64,000 bases of DNA, taken from assembly GCF_033343995.1 (NCBI RefSeq), contig NZ_CP137573.1, positions 1,922,001-1,986,000 of the forward strand, given 5' to 3'. The notes beneath the pieces are model-generated. The model searched no databases. It was given only the letters and a program-made list of their open reading frames with translations, and was not told the DNA's origin. The stretch is from Streptomyces sp. HUAS YS2. GTDB taxonomy: Bacteria; Actinomycetota; Actinomycetes; Streptomycetales; Streptomycetaceae. Below, piece by piece: positions 24,496 to 34,047 of the stretch. Every line of letters starts with the position of its first letter. Within the stretch, counting starts at the first letter, position 1. Position numbers and translations under genes: made by a program.

Positions 24496-25209
24496 CTACG
24501 CAAGCCCGGCCACCAGGTCCGCCACGCTCTTGCGACGCCCCGTGTAGAAGGGGACCTCCTCGCGGACGTGCAGCCGGGCCTCGGAGGCGCGCAGGTGGCG
24601 CATCAGGTCGACGATGCGGTACAGCTCGTCGGCCTCGAAGGCGAGGATCCACTCGTAGTCGCCGAGCGAGAACGAGGCGACCGTGTTGGCGCGGACGTCG
24701 GGGTAGCCGCGGGCCATCTTGCCGTGGTCCGCGAGCATCCGGCGACGGTCCTCGTCCGGCAGCAGGTACCAGTCGTAGGAGCGCACGAAGGGGTAGACCG
24801 AGACGTAGTCGCGCGGGGTCTCGTCGGCCAGGAAGGCCGGGATGTGCGACTTGTTGAACTCGGCGGGGCGGTGCAGCGCCATGTTCGACCAGACCGGCTC
24901 CAGAGCGCGGCCCAGCTTGGTGCGGCGGAAGAGGTTGTACGCCTCCTGGAGCTCGTCCGAGGTCTCGGCGTGCCACCAGATCATGACGTCGGCATCGGCG
25001 CGCAGGCCGGAGACGTCGTACGTGCCGCGGACGGTGATGTCCTTGGCCGCGAGCTGGTCGAACAGCTCCTGGACCTCGTCGGCGTAGCCGGCCCGGTCCT
25101 CGGGGAGAACGTCGCGCAGCTTGAAGACGGACCACAGGGTGTAGCGGATGACCTCGTTGAGGTCCTTCGCCTTCTTACCGGCGTTCGGGATCTTTTCGGG
25201 CGCACTCAT
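24496..25209 (-). CDS. hemQ: Coproheme decarboxylase HemQ (chlorite dismutase-like)
   Basis: 237 residues. HemQ (ChdC) uses peroxide to remove two carboxyls from coproheme, the last step of the coproporphyrin-dependent haem pathway of Gram-positives. Visible: N-terminal [61 protein letters not shown] (reactive Tyr region and proximal His), and [32 protein letters not shown] at 25209 is preceded by GAGAAT-N6, so it may also be leaderless even though it is only 17 bases after hemG. A duplicate of its last codons lies downstream at 24402. Confidence 0.95.
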   Translation of the reverse strand: MSAPEKIPNAGKKAKDLNEVIRYTLWSVFKLRDVLPEDRAGYADEVQELFDQLAAKDITVRGTYDVSGLRADADVMIWWHAETSDELQEAYNLFRRTKLGRALEPVWSNMALHRPAEFNKSHIPAFLADETPRDYVSVYPFVRSYDWYLLPDEDRRRMLADHGKMARGYPDVRANTVASFSLGDYEWILAFEADELYRIVDLMRHLRASEARLHVREEVPFYTGRRKSVADLVAGLA

Positions 25210-25226
25210 GCGTCCATTCTCGCCCG

Positions 25227-26729
25227 TCACGGACAGTGCCCGGCACCAGGGTCGGTGGTTTTCGACGTGGCGATGATCTCGTCCGCGGCCCGGTGGGCCG
25301 AGGCGACGCAGGCCGGGACGCCGACGCCGTCGTACACCGCGCCCGCGATCCGCAGCCCGGGGAGCTTGGCGACGGCGTCGCGGATGCGTTCGACGCGGGT
25401 GAGGTGGCCGACCGGGTACTGCGGCAGGCCGTCGATCCAGCGGGTGACGGTGGTGGCGGCGGGGCGGGCCGTGAGGCCGACGGCGGCGCCCAGGTCGGTC
25501 AGGGACGCGGCGACGAGCTCGGCGTCGTCGCGGTCGAGCTGCGCCTCCTCGCCGTGCCGGCCGACGGAGGTGCGCAGCACGAAGAGGTCCGGGGCGGCGT
25601 CGGCCACCCAGCTCCACTTCTGGGTGGAGAAGGTCGAGGCCTTGATCGTGCGTCCGTCGACGGGCGGGACGAGGAAGCCGGAGCCGGGCAGGCCGCTGAG
25701 GTCGGCGCGCCGGAAGGCGAGGGTGACCAGGGCCATCGAGGCGTACTCGACCTGGCCGAGTTCGGCGGAGGCGGCGGGCGACTCGGCGGCCAGCAGCTCG
25801 GCTGCGGACCAGGCGGGGGTGGCGAGGACGACGCCGTCGGCGTGCAGCACCCGGTCGCCGGTGACGACGCGCCAGCAGGTGCCGGGGCCGGCCGTCCCGT
25901 CCGGACCCGCCGGGACGCGGCGCAGTTCGGTGACCGGGGCGTGGGTGAGGATCTCGCCGCCGGCGGCCCGGATCGCGTCGGCGACCGCTGCGGGCAGGAC
26001 GCCGATGCCGCCCCGGATGCCGAGGAAGGCGGAGCCGCCGAGGCCGGTGGCCGCGCCGGCGGCGTCGGACGGGGTCGCGGCGCCGGCCCGCTGGACGGCG
26101 CGGACGGCCTCGCCGAGGGTGCCGTGGGCGCGGGCCTCCTCGAAGAGCTTGGGCACGGCGGCCCGCATCGAGATCTTGTACGCATCGCCCGCGTACACCC
26201 CGCCGAGGAGCGGTTCGACGAGCCGGTCGACGACCTCGCGGCCCATCCGGTCGGCGACGTACGCGCCGATGGCGACGTCCTCGCCGAGTTCCGCCGGGGG
26301 CAGTTCGCGGTCCTGGTCGACCCGGCGCAGCCCCTCCTCGGAGAGCAGTCCGGCCAGCGCGCCCGCGTCGCCGGGCACGCCCATGACGTGGCCCTTGGGC
26401 ATGGGGCGCAGTTCGCCCCGGCTCCACACCGACGCGGTGGTGGTGGCGGGCGCGAGCATCCGCTCGCCGAGGCCGACGGCACGGGCCAGCGCGACGGCCT
26501 CGGGCCGGCGGGCGAGCAGCGACTCGGCCCCGAGGTCGACGGGCGCCCCGGCGATCTCCCCGGCGTGCAGCTTGCCGCCGACCCGGTCGGTCGCCTCCAG
26601 GAGGGTCACCCGCACCCCGGCGCCGGCGAGCCGGTGCGCGGCGGCGAGCCCGGCGATGCCACCGCCCACGACGACGACATGCCGCCCGTCCGGCGCCGCC
26701 GGGGTACCCGCTCCTGTGTCCGCGTTCAT
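25227..26729 (-). CDS. cgoX: Coproporphyrinogen III oxidase (HemG/HemY-type, FAD)
   Basis: 500 residues. It oxidises coproporphyrinogen III to coproporphyrin III with FAD and oxygen. Visible: FAD-binding [49 protein letters not shown], the [26 protein letters not shown] block of the family, and the C-terminal FAD signature [26 protein letters not shown]. Because hemQ follows directly, the coproporphyrin branch rather than protoporphyrinogen is the likely substrate. First 15 residues are a non-conserved tail. Older name hemG/hemY. Confidence 0.93.
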   Translation of the reverse strand: MNADTGAGTPAAPDGRHVVVVGGGIAGLAAAHRLAGAGVRVTLLEATDRVGGKLHAGEIAGAPVDLGAESLLARRPEAVALARAVGLGERMLAPATTTASVWSRGELRPMPKGHVMGVPGDAGALAGLLSEEGLRRVDQDRELPPAELGEDVAIGAYVADRMGREVVDRLVEPLLGGVYAGDAYKISMRAAVPKLFEEARAHGTLGEAVRAVQRAGAATPSDAAGAATGLGGSAFLGIRGGIGVLPAAVADAIRAAGGEILTHAPVTELRRVPAGPDGTAGPGTCWRVVTGDRVLHADGVVLATPAWSAAELLAAESPAASAELGQVEYASMALVTLAFRRADLSGLPGSGFLVPPVDGRTIKASTFSTQKWSWVADAAPDLFVLRTSVGRHGEEAQLDRDDAELVAASLTDLGAAVGLTARPAATTVTRWIDGLPQYPVGHLTRVERIRDAVAKLPGLRIAGAVYDGVGVPACVASAHRAADEIIATSKTTDPGAGHCP

Positions 26730-26887
26730 GCCCCCACTCTCTCAAACGCCCGGCGGGTGCCCGCGCCCGCCCACCGCCTGTTCCGAGTCCGGAACGTGAC
26801 CGCATCGCTACCGGGGAACGGCAACCCGCGCCCCGCCCCGTACGTCGAAAGGGCACCATTCGGCCACCACATCCCTGGGGGGACCCC

Positions 26888-27928
26888 ATGCGTGGAACAC
26901 GGACCTTCGCGGCGGCGCTGCTCGTCGCGTCGCTGGCACTGGCGGGCTGCGGCGCGAACGACGACGCCGGCGGCTCGGCGGCGGACGCCAAGGGGCTGAC
27001 GGCGGAGAAGCCGGCCGACGCGGGCGCGGAGGCCGCCAGAGACGGCGCCCCGGACGCGGCGCCCGGGGGCGGCGGCGCCGAGAAGCCGGCGGGCACCGAG
27101 AACCCGGCGGCCGTGCCCACGCAGCACGTCATCCGTACCGCCGAGCTGTACGTCGAGGTCGCGAGCGCGCCGAAGGCGCTGGCGGCGGCGCGCGGCGTCG
27201 TCGCCCGGGCGGGCGGGCACGTGGCGAGCGAGACGACCGAGCGGGTCGACGACACGCACGTGACCTCGCGGGTGGTGCTGCGCGTCCCGCAGGAGCGGTA
27301 CGACTCCGTCCTCGGTGAGCTGGCCGGCGGCGGGAAGCTGATCTCCCGGAAGGCGGACGCCAAGGACGTCACCGAGCAGGTGGTGGACGTGGAGAGCCGG
27401 ATCGCGACCCAGCGGGCCAGCGTGGACCGGGTCCGCAAGCTGATGGACCAGGCCACGAAGCTGGCCGACGTGGTCACCCTGGAGAGCGAGCTGAGCCGCC
27501 GCCAGGCGGACCTGGAGTCGCTGCTCGCCCAGCAGGCCTCGCTGAAGGACCGTACGACGATGGCGACGATCACCCTGGAGCTGTCCGAGACGGAGCGGCC
27601 GACGAAGGCCGAGGACGACACCCCGGGCCTGCTCGACGCCCTCGGCGGTGGCTGGAACGCACTGGTGACCGCGGCGACCTGGCTGGCGATCGTGCTCGCG
27701 GCGCTCGCCCCGTGGCTCGCCGTCCTCGCCGTGCTGTACGCGGCCTGGCGGTGGCTGGTCCGCCCGCGCCTGGCGAAGCGGTCTGCCGCCCCGGAGCCGG
27801 CGTCGACGCGTACGGCGACGCCCGCACCGACGTCGACGCCCGCACCGACGTCGGCGTCCGCACCGGCGCCCGTGCCCGCGCCGCGACCTGACGGAGCCTC
27901 CGCCGCGCCCGCCCCCGAGGAGGACTGA
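26888..27928 (+). CDS. DUF4349 lipoprotein
   Basis: 346 residues. Lipoprotein signal: MRGTRTF, hydrophobic [12 protein letters not shown] with lipobox LAGC. After a Gly/Ala/Asp linker (to ~75) the DUF4349 domain runs from [19 protein letters not shown] through [47 protein letters not shown] and a coiled-coil [35 protein letters not shown]. One transmembrane helix follows (~263-290), then a Pro/Thr/Ala tail. Function unknown. Sequence directly before the ATG (GGGGGGACCCC) is half of the dispersed GGGGTCCCCC element and may double as ribosome site. Divergent from cgoX. Confidence 0.85.
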   Translation: MRGTRTFAAALLVASLALAGCGANDDAGGSAADAKGLTAEKPADAGAEAARDGAPDAAPGGGGAEKPAGTENPAAVPTQHVIRTAELYVEVASAPKALAAARGVVARAGGHVASETTERVDDTHVTSRVVLRVPQERYDSVLGELAGGGKLISRKADAKDVTEQVVDVESRIATQRASVDRVRKLMDQATKLADVVTLESELSRRQADLESLLAQQASLKDRTTMATITLELSETERPTKAEDDTPGLLDALGGGWNALVTAATWLAIVLAALAPWLAVLAVLYAAWRWLVRPRLAKRSAAPEPASTRTATPAPTSTPAPTSASAPAPVPAPRPDGASAAPAPEED

Positions 27929-27943
27929 ACCCCCGCCCCGACG

Positions 27944-27955
27944 TAGCGTGTTCGC
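27944..27955 (+). promoter_or_regulatory. Putative -10 of a leaderless promoter
   Basis: TAGCGT (27944-27949), six bases, then ATG at 27956. No Shine-Dalgarno is present before this ATG. Confidence 0.45.
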
Positions 27956-29377
27956 ATGAGGGAGCGACTGGTCGTCATCGGCGGCGACGCGGCGGGCATG
28001 TCCGCCGCGTCGCAGGCCCGCAGGCTCAAGGGCCCCGAGGAGCTGGAAATCGTCGCCTTCGAGCGCGGCCACTTCTCCTCGTACTCGGCCTGCGGCATCC
28101 CGTACTGGGTCGGCGGCGACGTCGCCGCGCGCGACGAGTTGATCGCGCGCTCGCCGCGGGAGCACCGTGCCCGGGACATCGATCTGCGCATGCGGACCGA
28201 GGTGACCGAGCTGGACGTGCCGGGGCAACGGGTGCGCACCCGCGACCTGGAGAGCGGCGCCGAGTCCTGGACCGGCTTCGACAAGCTGGTGATCGGGACC
28301 GGGGCGCAGCCGGTGCGGCCGCCGCTGCCGGGGATCGACGCCCCTGGCGTGCACGGGGTGCAGACCCTGGACGACGGCCAGGCTCTGCTCGACTCGCTGA
28401 CGGCGCTGGAGACCGACGGCGCCACGGGGGTCCCCCCTGCCGGGGCGCGTCCGGGAGCTCGGGGGAGGGCGGTCGTGGTCGGCGCGGGGTACATCGGCGT
28501 GGAGATGGCCGAGGCGCTGCTGAACCGCGGCTACGAGGTGACGGTGCTCAACCGGGGCCCGCAGCCGATGGCCACCCTGGACCCGGACATGGGCCGGCTG
28601 GTGCACGAGGCGATGGACGGTCTGGGCATCACGACGGTCGGCGACGCCGAGGTCACCGCGATCCGGACGGGCTCGGACGGCCGGGTGCGGGCGGTGGCGA
28701 CGGCGGACGCCGAGTACCCGGCGGACGTGGTCGTCCTCGGCATCGGCGTGCGGCCGGAGACGACGCTGGCGCGGGCGGCGGGGCTGCCGCTCGGCGGGCA
28801 CGGCGGGCTGCTGACCGACCTGGCGATGCGGGTGCGGGGCCACGGGAACATCTGGGCGGGCGGCGACTGTGTGGAGGTGCTCGATCTGGTGTCGGGCCGC
28901 GAGCGGTACATCCCGCTGGGCACGCACGCCAACAAGCACGGCCAGGTCATCGGCTCGAACGTGGGCGGCGGGTACGCGACCTTCCCGGGCGTGGTGGGCA
29001 CGGCGGTGAGCAAGGTGTGCGCGCTGGAGATCGCCCGGACGGGCCTGCGCGAGAAGGACGCCCGCGAGGTGGGGCTGCGGTACGTCTCGGTGACGATCGA
29101 GTCGACGAGCCGGGCCGGCTACTACCCGGGGGCGGCCCCGATGACGGTGAAGATGCTGGCGGAGCGGCGTACGGGACGGCTGCTCGGCGTGCAGATCGTG
29201 GGCCGGGAGGGCGCGGCGAAGCGGGTGGACATCGCGGCGGTGGCGCTGACCGCGGGGATGACGGTGGAGGCGATGACGGCACTGGACCTGGGGTACGCGC
29301 CGCCGTTCTCGCCGGTCTGGGACCCGGTCCTGATCGCGGCGCGCAAGGCGGTGGCCGCCGTTCGGGCGGCAGAGTGA
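27956..29377 (+). CDS. FAD-dependent pyridine nucleotide-disulphide oxidoreductase (CoA-disulfide reductase-like)
   Basis: 473 residues. FAD motif [19 protein letters not shown]; the single redox Cys in [13 protein letters not shown], as in CoA-disulfide reductase and NADH oxidase; second NAD(P) motif [29 protein letters not shown]-binding [13 protein letters not shown]; and a C-terminal dimerisation domain. It likely reduces a small disulfide or oxygen with NAD(P)H. Between the FAD and NAD domains is an odd ~15-residue Gly/Pro/Ala/Arg insertion (about residues 158-172) that matches a GGGGGTCCCCC-type hairpin repeat in the DNA. Rhodanese or OsmC partners are not adjacent. Confidence 0.85.
   Translation: MRERLVVIGGDAAGMSAASQARRLKGPEELEIVAFERGHFSSYSACGIPYWVGGDVAARDELIARSPREHRARDIDLRMRTEVTELDVPGQRVRTRDLESGAESWTGFDKLVIGTGAQPVRPPLPGIDAPGVHGVQTLDDGQALLDSLTALETDGATGVPPAGARPGARGRAVVVGAGYIGVEMAEALLNRGYEVTVLNRGPQPMATLDPDMGRLVHEAMDGLGITTVGDAEVTAIRTGSDGRVRAVATADAEYPADVVVLGIGVRPETTLARAAGLPLGGHGGLLTDLAMRVRGHGNIWAGGDCVEVLDLVSGRERYIPLGTHANKHGQVIGSNVGGGYATFPGVVGTAVSKVCALEIARTGLREKDAREVGLRYVSVTIESTSRAGYYPGAAPMTVKMLAERRTGRLLGVQIVGREGAAKRVDIAAVALTAGMTVEAMTALDLGYAPPFSPVWDPVLIAARKAVAAVRAAE
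28426..28466 (+). repeat. GGGGGTCCCCC...GGGGGA hairpin element inside a coding region (copy 2)
   Basis: Begins GGGGGTCCCCCC, has a GC-rich centre, and ends CTCGGGGGA; outer TCCCCC and GGGGGA pair. Same layout as 13828-13861. Here it keeps the reading frame and encodes a low-complexity stretch of the oxidoreductase. Confidence 0.55.
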
Positions 29378-29442
29378 CCCGACCGGGCCACGACGCGTGG
29401 TGACGGTTTGCGAGCGTTCGGGCACCATGCGTCACTGATCGC

Positions 29443-29820
29443 ATGATCAGACACACCGTGCGAGCGCTCTGCGCCGCCTCCCTCGTCATAGCCCCGCTCG
29501 CCCTGAGCACCCCCGCCCAGGCCGTGACCTGCACGGTCAACGGCTTCCCCCGAAGCGCCACCAACCTGACCGGCACGCCCGGTAGCGACTACATCCGCTG
29601 CGCGTCGGTCCCCGCCAACCACTCGGTCGACGGTCTCGGCGGCAGCGACTACATCGTCATCGACGGTTCCGTGGGAACCATGGCCGCGGTACGCGGCAAC
29701 ACCGGCAACGACTACCTGCAGATCGGCGGCAACAACGCCGGCGTCGTCGACGGCGGTCTCGGGACCGACTTCTGCCGGGTCGCCACCGGCAACCTGCCGA
29801 TCAACTGCGAGGCGGGCTGA
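29443..29820 (+). CDS. Small secreted protein with RTX-like calcium-binding repeats
   Basis: 125 residues. Sec signal peptide (MIRHTVRALCAASLVIAPLA..., cleavage after AQA near 27). The mature ~97 residues contain nonapeptide-like repeats of haemolysin-type calcium-binding proteins: GTPGSDYIRC, GGSDYIVI, GNTGNDYLQIGG and GGLGTDFCRVA, with four cysteines (two near the N-terminus, two at the end) able to form two disulphides. No enzymatic motif. ATG at 29443 has no clear Shine-Dalgarno. Probably an extracellular protein of unknown role. Confidence 0.72.
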   Translation: MIRHTVRALCAASLVIAPLALSTPAQAVTCTVNGFPRSATNLTGTPGSDYIRCASVPANHSVDGLGGSDYIVIDGSVGTMAAVRGNTGNDYLQIGGNNAGVVDGGLGTDFCRVATGNLPINCEAG

Positions 29821-29826
29821 CCCTTC

Positions 29827-29873
29827 ACGGCCCCGGCCCGCCACCCCGAACGGGGGTGGCGGGCCGGGGCCGT
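29827..29873. terminator. Strong bidirectional hairpin
   Basis: ACGGCCCCGGCCCGCCACCCC and its exact complement form a 21-bp stem with loop GAACG, between the convergent secreted-protein gene and hemE. Confidence 0.8.
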
Positions 29874-29887
29874 GCCGCGGGGGACCG

Positions 29888-30949
29888 TCAGACGGCCGTC
29901 TTGGTGTGGACGTACTCCACCAGGCGGGTCAGCGCGTCCGGGTCGGTCGTCGGCAGCACCCCGTGGCCGAGGTTGAAGATGTGCCCCTCGAGGCCGCTCG
30001 CGGCGGCCAGGACCTCGTCCGTCTTGGCCTCCACGGCCTCCGGCGTGGAGAACAGCACCGCGGGGTCCAGGTTGCCCTGGAGAGCCTTGCCCGGGCCGAC
30101 GCGGCGGGCGGCCTCGTCCAGCGGCACCCGCCAGTCGACGCCCACGACGTCCGCGCCCGCCTCGCCCATGAGGCCGAGCAGCTCGCCGGTGCCGACGCCG
30201 AAGTGGATGCGCGGCACGCCGTACGAGGCGACCGCGTCGAACACCTTCGTCGAGGCGGGCATCACCGAGCGGCGGTAGTCGGCCGGGGCGAGCGCGCCCA
30301 CCCACGAGTCGAAGAGCTGCACGGCGGACGCGCCGGCCTCGATCTGCACCTTGAGGAAGGCCGAGGTGATCTCGGCGAGGCGGTCGAGCAGGTCGGCCCA
30401 CAACTGCGGGTCGCCGTACATGAGCGCCTTGGTGTGCTCGTGGTTGCGGGACGGACCGCCCTCGACGAGGTAGCTCGCGAGGGTGAAAGGCGCGCCCGCG
30501 AAGCCGATCAGCGGAGTGCCGCCCAGCTCCTGCGTCAGCATGCCGATGGCCTCGGTGACGTACGAGACGTCCTCGGGGGTCAGGTCGCGCAGCCGGGCCA
30601 GGTCCTCGCGGCGGCGGATCGGGTCGGCGACGACCGGGCCGACGCCGGGCTTGATGTCGAGGTCGATGCCGATGGCCTTGAGCGGCACCACGATGTCGCT
30701 GAAGTAGATCGCGGCGTCCACCTTGTGGCGGCGCACGGGCTGCAGCGTGATCTCGGTGACCAGCTCGGGCCGCATGCACGACTCGAGCATGGGGATGCCC
30801 TCGCGGACCTTCAGGTACTCGGGCAGCGACCGCCCGGCCTGCCGCATGAACCAGACCGGCGTGTGCGGCACGGGCTCACGGCGGCACGCCTTCAGGAAGG
30901 CGGAATCGTACGTCTTCGACTGGCCCGAGGGGCTTCCGTTGGCACTCAC
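29888..30949 (-). CDS. hemE: Uroporphyrinogen decarboxylase HemE
   Basis: 353 residues. Converts uroporphyrinogen III to coproporphyrinogen III by four decarboxylations in the cytoplasm. Visible: [15 protein letters not shown] (substrate-binding Arg), [76 protein letters not shown], and C-terminal [18 protein letters not shown] at 30949 ([18 protein letters not shown]) fits the family; the frame extends upstream to 31042 but that overlaps the DUF3000 promoter. No Shine-Dalgarno; AAGATT lies six bases upstream, so it may be leaderless. Feeds the hemG-hemQ pair 4-6 kb away. Confidence 0.95.
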   Translation of the reverse strand: MSANGSPSGQSKTYDSAFLKACRREPVPHTPVWFMRQAGRSLPEYLKVREGIPMLESCMRPELVTEITLQPVRRHKVDAAIYFSDIVVPLKAIGIDLDIKPGVGPVVADPIRRREDLARLRDLTPEDVSYVTEAIGMLTQELGGTPLIGFAGAPFTLASYLVEGGPSRNHEHTKALMYGDPQLWADLLDRLAEITSAFLKVQIEAGASAVQLFDSWVGALAPADYRRSVMPASTKVFDAVASYGVPRIHFGVGTGELLGLMGEAGADVVGVDWRVPLDEAARRVGPGKALQGNLDPAVLFSTPEAVEAKTDEVLAAASGLEGHIFNLGHGVLPTTDPDALTRLVEYVHTKTAV

Positions 30950-31027
30950 GCCCAGAATCTTCGCATGTGCGGGGAAGCCGCCCGCGCGGGCCGGGTGTCC
31001 CTCCCTGCGCGAGGGCCCCGTTCCGCC

Positions 31028-31040
31028 TACTCTTCCCCGC
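31028..31040 (+). promoter_or_regulatory. Putative -10 of a leaderless promoter for DUF3000 gene
   Basis: TACTCT (31028-31033), seven bases, then ATG at 31041; no Shine-Dalgarno before the ATG. Confidence 0.4.
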
Positions 31041-31730
31041 ATGGCTGCGGCTCAGGGACATTCTTCCGATCATTCCGACGACACCGGAAAGGCGGGCGGC
31101 ACGGGGCAGGAACCCGTGCCGCCCGTCTTCCGGAAGGCGGTCGAAGGACTGCGTTCGGCGCGGCTGCGGCCGGAGATCGAGATCGATCCGACGCGCCCCC
31201 CGCAGCGGCTCGCACCGTTCGCGTACGCACTGGAGGCGGCGGTCGTCTCGGGCGAGGAGGATCTGGCGGACGGCCGCCTGGTCCTGCTGCACGACCCGTC
31301 CGGGCACGACGCCTGGCAGGGCAACTTCCGTCTGGTGACGCTGGTCCGGGCGGAGCTGGAGCCGGAGATGGCGGCGGACCCGCTGCTGCCGGAGGTCTGC
31401 TGGTCCTGGCTGACCGGGGCGCTGGAGGCGCGCGGTCTCGGGTACGGGGAGGCGAGCGGCACCGTCACGCAGGCGGGGTCGCACTACTTCGGCGGGCTGG
31501 CGGAGCGGCGGCCGGCCAGCCAGATCGAGATCCGGGCGTCGTGGACGCCGCGCGAGGGCCTCGGCGGGGTGCCGGACACGGCGGCGCACCTGGCCGCGTG
31601 GTGCGACCTGCTGTGCCAGGTCGCCGGGCTGCCACCGTCGGGGCAGGGCGCCGGGGAGAACGGAACGGGGACGACGGCGGGCGCGGGCGTGGTGTCGTTG
31701 CCGCAGCGGCGGGGACCGCAGCAGGCGTGA
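31041..31730 (+). CDS. DUF3000 domain protein
   Basis: 229 residues, an actinobacterial family without known function. Conserved blocks: [74 protein letters not shown], and [15 protein letters not shown] with [10 protein letters not shown]. No signal peptide or helices. First ~30 and last ~25 residues are low-complexity. Divergent from hemE with a 91-base gap, and its terminator palindrome at 31743 isolates it from the regulator downstream. Confidence 0.85.
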   Translation: MAAAQGHSSDHSDDTGKAGGTGQEPVPPVFRKAVEGLRSARLRPEIEIDPTRPPQRLAPFAYALEAAVVSGEEDLADGRLVLLHDPSGHDAWQGNFRLVTLVRAELEPEMAADPLLPEVCWSWLTGALEARGLGYGEASGTVTQAGSHYFGGLAERRPASQIEIRASWTPREGLGGVPDTAAHLAAWCDLLCQVAGLPPSGQGAGENGTGTTAGAGVVSLPQRRGPQQA

Positions 31731-31742
31731 CCGGTGCCTTTT

Positions 31743-31780
31743 GCGGCGCCGGTACGGGAGCGCTCCCGTACCGGCGCCGC
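31743..31780 (+). terminator. 38-bp perfect palindrome
   Basis: GCGGCGCCGGTACGGGAGC joined directly to its exact reverse complement, 13 bases past the DUF3000 stop and preceded by TTTT. A very stable hairpin. Confidence 0.75.
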
Positions 31781-31991
31781 GCTGGTCCTGCGCTGGTCCA
31801 GGGCCCGGGTCACTCGTAGGATGATCGATCACGTGTCCGAATTGCCCTAAATGTTACTCACCAAATCGTGATCTTTCTCTAAAGGCGGGCGGCCGAGCTG
31901 CCGAAGAGGTCAATGACCCTTCAGGCAGGGGTCCACCCCCGGCTTCTTCCCCGAGCCGGCTCCGTCCCGCACCTTCCCCCCAGGAGGCCTG
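31781..31991 (+). promoter_or_regulatory. AT-richer upstream region of the response-regulator gene
   Basis: 211 bases without a gene. 31815-31885 is much richer in A/T than its surroundings (for example TTGCCCTAAATGTTACTCACC and ATCGTGATCTTTCTCTAAAG) and holds GATCGATCAC. This should contain the promoter and probably operators of the gene at 31992. GGAGG lies six bases before that GTG. Confidence 0.45.
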
Positions 31992-32654
31992 GTGTCCGTT
32001 CTCCTCGAGCAGCCCGCAAGCCTGGTCGCCTACCGCCCGAACAAGCCGACGGCCATGGTCGTCGTGGCCGACCCACGCGTCCGTTCCACCGTCACCCGCC
32101 ACCTGTGGGCGCTCGGCGTGCGCGACGTCATCGAGGCGTCGTCCATCGCGGAGGCCCGTCCCCGCGTCGGCAACCCGCGCGACATCTGCGTGGCCGACGT
32201 CCACCTGCCCGACGGTTCCGGGCTCACCCTGCTGTCCGAGACCCGCGCCGCGGGCTGGCCGAACGGCCTCGCCCTCTCCGCGGCCGACGACATCGGCGCC
32301 GTCCGCAACGCCCTCGCCGGCGGTGTGAAGGGCTACGTGGTCACCGGAACCCGTACCAACATCGGCCACCCCACCCGCCCCGGCGCCGCCCCCATCGGCT
32401 CCGCGGCGGCCCGTATGCACCGCCGCCCCCCGGGTGCCCCGAGCCACCCGGGCGGCTACCGCGAGCTCTCCGGCCGTGAGGTCGAGGTGCTCCGGCTCGT
32501 CGCCGAAGGCCAGTCGAACAAGGCCATCGGCGTCTCGATGGGCCTGTCCGCGCTGACCGTGAAGAGCCACCTCGCCCGCATCGCGCGCAAGCTCGGCACG
32601 GGTGACCGCGCCGGGATGGTCGCCGTCGCGCTGCGCACCGGCATCATCCACTGA
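31992..32654 (+). CDS. LuxR-type response regulator, orphan
   Basis: 220 residues. N-terminal receiver-like domain: AMVVVADPRVRSTVTRHLW (one of the usual acidic pair), ICVADVHLPDGSGLTLL (phospho-acceptor Asp in place), LALSAADD, and GVKGYVVT (Lys in place). A Pro/Gly/Ala linker (~115-150) leads to a LuxR helix-turn-helix: LSGREVEVLRLVAEGQSNKAIGVSMGLSALTVKSHLARIARKLGTGDR. Closely conserved orphan regulators occupy this spot between DUF3000 and RNase D in other Streptomyces, as I recall. No kinase gene nearby. GTG at 31992 with GGAGG. Confidence 0.87.
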   Translation: MSVLLEQPASLVAYRPNKPTAMVVVADPRVRSTVTRHLWALGVRDVIEASSIAEARPRVGNPRDICVADVHLPDGSGLTLLSETRAAGWPNGLALSAADDIGAVRNALAGGVKGYVVTGTRTNIGHPTRPGAAPIGSAAARMHRRPPGAPSHPGGYRELSGREVEVLRLVAEGQSNKAIGVSMGLSALTVKSHLARIARKLGTGDRAGMVAVALRTGIIH

Positions 32655-32672
32655 CGCCCGACACGGCAGCCG

Positions 32673-32704
32673 CGCCCGTCGACGGAACGTTCCGTCGACG
32701 GGCG
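32673..32704 (+). terminator. 32-bp perfect palindrome between regulator and rnd
   Basis: CGCCCGTCGACGGAA-CG-TTCCGTCGACGGGCG is fully self-complementary. It ends 18 bases after the regulator stop begins and 15 bases before the rnd -10 box, so it may terminate one gene and overlap the -35 of the next. Confidence 0.65.
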
Positions 32705-32719
32705 GCGTCCGTTCACGGA

Positions 32720-32731
32720 TACCCTTGACTG
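32720..32731 (+). promoter_or_regulatory. Putative -10 of a leaderless promoter for rnd
   Basis: TACCCT (32720-32725), six bases, then GTG at 32732; no Shine-Dalgarno. Confidence 0.45.
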
Positions 32732-34006
32732 GTGACCGACGCCCAAGAGACCGCAGCAGACACCGCACTGCGCACCACCGGGGGCGGCCCCCCGGACGAA
32801 GATGTCCCTGCCGACGGGCTGCCGATCCCCCTTCTGGAACCGCGCGAGGGCATTCCGCCCGTCGTGGAGACCGACGACGCCCTGCGTGAGGTGATCGCCT
32901 CCTTCGCCGCAGGCCGCGGGCCGGTGGCGGTCGACGCCGAGCGGGCGTCCGGCTACCGCTACGGGCAGCGCGCGTACCTCGTCCAGCTCCGGCGCGAGGG
33001 CGCCGGCACGGCGCTCATCGACCCCGTCGGCTGCCCGGACCTGTCCGGGCTCGGCGAGGCGCTCGACGGCGTCGAGTGGATCCTGCACGCGGCCACCCAG
33101 GACCTGCCCTGCCTGCGCGAGATAGGCATGGTCCCCACCTCCCTGTTCGACACCGAGCTGGCCGGACGGCTCGCGGGCTTCCCGCGCGTCGGCCTCGGCG
33201 CGATGGTGGAGTCGGTACTGGGCTACGCCCTGGAGAAGGGCCACTCCGCGGTGGACTGGTCCACCCGCCCGCTGCCCGAGCCCTGGCTCCGGTACGCCGC
33301 GCTGGACGTCGAGCTGCTCGTCGACCTGCGTGACGCACTGGAGAAGGAGCTCGACCGGCAGGGCAAGCTGGACTGGGCCCTCCAGGAGTTCGACGCGATC
33401 GCCTCGGCCCCGCCCGCGCCGCCCCGCAAGGACCCGTGGCGCCGGACCTCCGGCATGCACAAGGTGCGCCGCCGCCGGCAGATGGCGGTGGTGCGCGAGC
33501 TGTGGCAGGCGCGTGACGCGGTGGCGCAGCGACGGGACGTCTCGCCGGGCAAGGTGCTGAGCGACGCGGCGATCGTCGAGGCGGCGCTGGCCGTGCCGGC
33601 GAACGTGCAGGCGCTGATGGCGCTGCCGGGGTTCGGCCACCGGATGGGACGGCGGCAGTTGGAGCAGTGGCAGGCGGCGGTGGACCGGGCGAAGGCCCTC
33701 CCCGACGCGCAGCTCCCGCAGCCCGGCCAGCCCGTCGCGGGCCCGCCCCCGCCGCGCGCCTGGGCGGACAAGGACCCGGCGGCGGCGGCCCGCCTCGCGG
33801 CGGCCCGCACGGCGGTCTCGGCGCTCGCGGAGGAGCTGAACCTCCCCCAGGAGAACCTGATCACCCCGGACACGGTCCGCCGCGTCTGCTGGGAACCCCC
33901 GGCCGACGGCGACGTGGCGGCGGCACTGCGCACGTACGGCGCGCGCCCTTGGCAGGTCGAACTGGTGACCCCGTTGCTCGTGAAGGCGCTGACGGCGAGC
34001 GCGTAG
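32732..34006 (+). CDS. rnd: Ribonuclease D (HRDC-domain 3'-5' exoribonuclease)
   Basis: 424 residues. DEDD exonuclease motifs: VAVDAERASGYRYGQRAYLVQL (Exo I, D and E), HAATQDLPCL (Exo II, D), and RYAALDVELLVDL (Exo III, Y...D). An HRDC domain follows (REVWRRTS-like PWRRTSGMHKVRRRRQMAVVRELWQARDAVAQRRDVSPGKVLSDAAIVEAA), then a C-terminal helical region. RNase D trims 3' ends of tRNAs and other stable RNAs. Upstream gene is the response regulator; downstream a 14-bp-stem terminator faces the convergent hydrolase. Confidence 0.93.
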   Translation: MTDAQETAADTALRTTGGGPPDEDVPADGLPIPLLEPREGIPPVVETDDALREVIASFAAGRGPVAVDAERASGYRYGQRAYLVQLRREGAGTALIDPVGCPDLSGLGEALDGVEWILHAATQDLPCLREIGMVPTSLFDTELAGRLAGFPRVGLGAMVESVLGYALEKGHSAVDWSTRPLPEPWLRYAALDVELLVDLRDALEKELDRQGKLDWALQEFDAIASAPPAPPRKDPWRRTSGMHKVRRRRQMAVVRELWQARDAVAQRRDVSPGKVLSDAAIVEAALAVPANVQALMALPGFGHRMGRRQLEQWQAAVDRAKALPDAQLPQPGQPVAGPPPPRAWADKDPAAAARLAAARTAVSALAEELNLPQENLITPDTVRRVCWEPPADGDVAAALRTYGARPWQVELVTPLLVKALTASA

Positions 34007-34013
34007 TCCTGCG

Positions 34014-34044
34014 GGAAGAGCCCCCGGCGCCCGGGGGCTCTTCC
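34014..34044. terminator. Bidirectional hairpin rnd / hydrolase
   Basis: GGAAGAGCCCCCGG / CCGGGGGCTCTTCC, 14-bp perfect stem with loop CGC, followed by TTCC, between two convergent genes. Confidence 0.75.
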
Positions 34045-34047
34045 TTC

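Noticed and set aside
24496..28494. 1332-codon minus-strand frame covering hemQ, cgoX and beyond
   Set aside because: Only its last 238 codons are real (hemQ); the rest is out of frame with cgoX and opposite to DUF4349 and the oxidoreductase.
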